Shown in pieces: positions 14,219 to 15,786 of a stretch of 15,786 bases of DNA. Source of the DNA: DATIJJ01 sp035478795 (GTDB lineage: Bacteria; Pseudomonadota; Gammaproteobacteria; DSM-16500); contig DATIJJ010000046.1 in the NCBI GenBank assembly GCA_035478795.1, positions 1-15,786 of the forward strand, written 5' to 3'. A program made the translations under genes and the position numbers. The notes under the pieces are model-generated. The model ran no database searches. It saw only the letters and a list, made by a program, of their open reading frames with translations, and had not been told where the DNA came from. How positions within the stretch are numbered: position 1 is the stretch's first letter; the number at the start of each line of letters is the position of its first letter.

Positions 14219-15664
14219 ATGACGACAAATTTTCTGGAGTTGGCACGACAGGATTTACTGGATCCGGCGGGATTGACTGACAATCAGTTGCAGCATGTAT
14301 TAAGCAGTGTTCTGGGTCATTCCATCGATAATGCCGATTTATATTTTCAGTCAACCTGTTCTGAAACCTGGGTGCTGGAAGACGGCATCATCAAGGGTGG
14401 CAGTTACAATATTGATCGTGGCGTGGGTGTGCGTGCCATGAATGGCGAAAAAACCGGTTTTGCCTATTCTGATGATATTCTCATGCCAGCGCTGGATCAG
14501 GCGGCAGCCGCTGCGCGCAGTATCGGTCAGAGAGGTGGGAACCAGTCCATTCAAACCTGGAAAAAAACCGCAGGGCATGAATTGTATTTACCGAACAATC
14601 CGCTTAATTCTCTGAATGAGACCGATAAAATTGGCCTGTTACAGCGGGTCGATGCGTATGCGAGAAAATTGGATCCGCGTGTGATTCAGGTGAATGTGAG
14701 TTTGGCTGCCGAATATGAAACGGTGCTTGTCATGGCGAGTGATGGCCACATGGCAGCGGATGTGCGACCGCTTGTGCGACTCAATGTGAGTGTCGTGGTC
14801 GAACAACAGGGCCGTCGCGAGCAGGGTTATGCAGGTGGTGGCGGACGTTACGATTATCGTTATTTTATTGAAAATGATCTGGCTTCTGCCTATGCGAAAG
14901 AAGCAGTGAGACAGGCGCTGGTTAATCTGGATGCAGTGGATGCACCGGCGGGGACGATGCCTGTCGTGTTAGGTCCAGGCTGGCCGGGTGTTTTGTTGCA
15001 TGAAGCGGTGGGGCATGGGCTGGAAGGGGATTTCAATCGCAAGGGCACTTCTGTTTTTAGCGGTAAAATCGGGCAGCAGGTTGCATCAACATTATGCACG
15101 ATTGTGGATGATGGCACGCTTCCCAATCGTCGCGGTTCACTGAATGTAGATGATGAAGGGGTCCCGACGCAATGTACTGTCCTGATCGAAAAAGGTATCT
15201 TGCGAAATTATATTCAGGATAAACGCAATGCGCGGTTGATGGGTATGCAATCCACAGGCAATGGTCGGCGGGAATCCTATGCACATACACCGATGCCGCG
15301 GATGACCAATACGTACATGTTGCCTGGTGAGTCGACCCCGGAAGACATTATTGCGTCTGTCAAAAAAGGCATTTATGCGGTGAATTTTGGTGGCGGACAA
15401 GTCGATATTACTTCCGGAAAATTTGTTTTTTCGGCGAGTGAAGCCTATCTCATTGAGAATGGAAAAGTCACGAAACCGGTCAAGGGTGCGACCCTCATAG
15501 GCAATGGCCCGGAAGTGTTGATGAAAATTTCCATGGTCGGGAATGATTTAAAACTCGATGGCGGGATTGGTGTGTGTGGGAAAGACGGTCAAAGTGTGCC
15601 GGTCGGAGTCGGACAGCCGACGTTGCGGGTGGATGCGTTGACGGTGGGTGGGACGAGTCATTGA
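14219..15664 (+). CDS. tldD: Metalloprotease TldD
   Basis: This is the catalytic half of the TldD/PmbA (TldE) heterodimer, a cytoplasmic zinc protease. In E. coli it processes microcin B17 and degrades CcdA, acting on unfolded peptides. The 481-aa length is the same as in E. coli. The metal-binding HExxxH is intact (H261-E-A-V-G-H265), and the third ligand is probably C453 in GGIGVCGKDGQ. The usual conserved stretches are present (NRKGTSVFSGKIGQ, SLNVDDEGVPTQ, NTYMLPGE, FGGGQVDI). The start is the ATG at 14219, with AGG seven bases upstream; GTG at 14213 in the same frame would add two residues. It follows the MFS gene by 8 bp. PmbA is not in the window. Confidence 0.95.
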   Translation: MTTNFLELARQDLLDPAGLTDNQLQHVLSSVLGHSIDNADLYFQSTCSETWVLEDGIIKGGSYNIDRGVGVRAMNGEKTGFAYSDDILMPALDQAAAAARSIGQRGGNQSIQTWKKTAGHELYLPNNPLNSLNETDKIGLLQRVDAYARKLDPRVIQVNVSLAAEYETVLVMASDGHMAADVRPLVRLNVSVVVEQQGRREQGYAGGGGRYDYRYFIENDLASAYAKEAVRQALVNLDAVDAPAGTMPVVLGPGWPGVLLHEAVGHGLEGDFNRKGTSVFSGKIGQQVASTLCTIVDDGTLPNRRGSLNVDDEGVPTQCTVLIEKGILRNYIQDKRNARLMGMQSTGNGRRESYAHTPMPRMTNTYMLPGESTPEDIIASVKKGIYAVNFGGGQVDITSGKFVFSASEAYLIENGKVTKPVKGATLIGNGPEVLMKISMVGNDLKLDGGIGVCGKDGQSVPVGVGQPTLRVDALTVGGTSH

Positions 15665-15706
15665 GTTGAATGTTGTGCAAAAATCCATTTGTCCATATCC
15701 GCTTAT

Positions 15707-15734
15707 CCGAGCCGCGACCGTCAGGGAGCGTCAC
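15707..15734 (-). repeat. Dispersed 28-nt extragenic repeat, copy B
   Basis: Exact inverted match (28 of 28) to copy A at 36-63, and 42 bp after the tldD stop. With copy C it forms an inverted pair with a 30-nt loop, which could fold into a strong hairpin in the tldD transcript. Confidence 0.75.
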
Positions 15735-15764
15735 AGCACTATCATGTTAATTTCAACAGGGCCA

Positions 15765-15786
15765 GTGACGCGCTCCCTGACGGTCG
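15765..15786 (+). repeat. Dispersed extragenic repeat, copy C, cut by the window end
   Basis: Same orientation as copy A, with one 2-nt insertion (GTGACGCGCTCC instead of GTGACGCTCC), and cut off by the end of the window. TGTTAATTTCA precedes it at 15745-15755; the same 11-mer precedes copy A at 6-16. Confidence 0.7.

Noticed and set aside
1..15786. CRISPR arrays, tRNA/rRNA genes, insertion sequences
   Set aside because: No regularly spaced repeats, no tRNA-like cloverleaf and no transposase were seen; the only repeats are the three terminal copies and the ankyrin duplication.

Overview
The window looks like chromosomal DNA from a gammaproteobacterium, most likely of the Legionellales/Coxiellaceae type. 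This is inferred from three things: a Pseudomonas-style class Ia ribonucleotide reductase with two N-terminal ATP cones, a CDP-alcohol-phosphotransferase-type PssA, and a 1000-residue ankyrin-repeat protein like the secreted effectors of intracellular gammaproteobacteria. No rRNA or tRNA is present to fix the taxonomy.

Layout from left to right. (1) A 28-nt dispersed repeat at 36-63, then nrdB and nrdA on the minus strand, transcribed as nrdA-nrdB. (2) A 315-bp control region (4030-4344) between nrdA and the divergent pssA. It holds one good and one half-conserved NrdR box, and three DnaA-box-like sites exactly 11 bp apart. (3) A tight plus-strand envelope operon: pssA (phosphatidylserine synthase), an AmpG-like muropeptide permease that appears to start with ATT, and a 1005-aa MscK-type mechanosensitive channel. 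(4) A GTG-initiated ankyrin protein whose middle (about residues 290-440) resembles DUF3626 and may be an ADP-ribosyltransferase-like fold. (5) A convergent small lipoprotein whose stop codon overlaps that of the ankyrin gene. (6) A divergent plus-strand pair, an MFS efflux-type transporter followed closely by tldD. (7) After tldD, two further copies of the terminal repeat in opposite orientations, with the window ending inside the second.

Functionally, nrdAB makes dNTPs and carries the sites expected for NrdR (dNTP-sensing) and DnaA (replication-linked) control. The pssA-ampG-channel operon joins phospholipid synthesis, peptidoglycan recycling and osmotic safety. TldD is one half of the TldD/PmbA protease; its partner is not in this window. 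The ankyrin protein is the accessory gene and the least explained item here. The repeats at both window edges suggest that this may be a contig broken at a dispersed repeat family.
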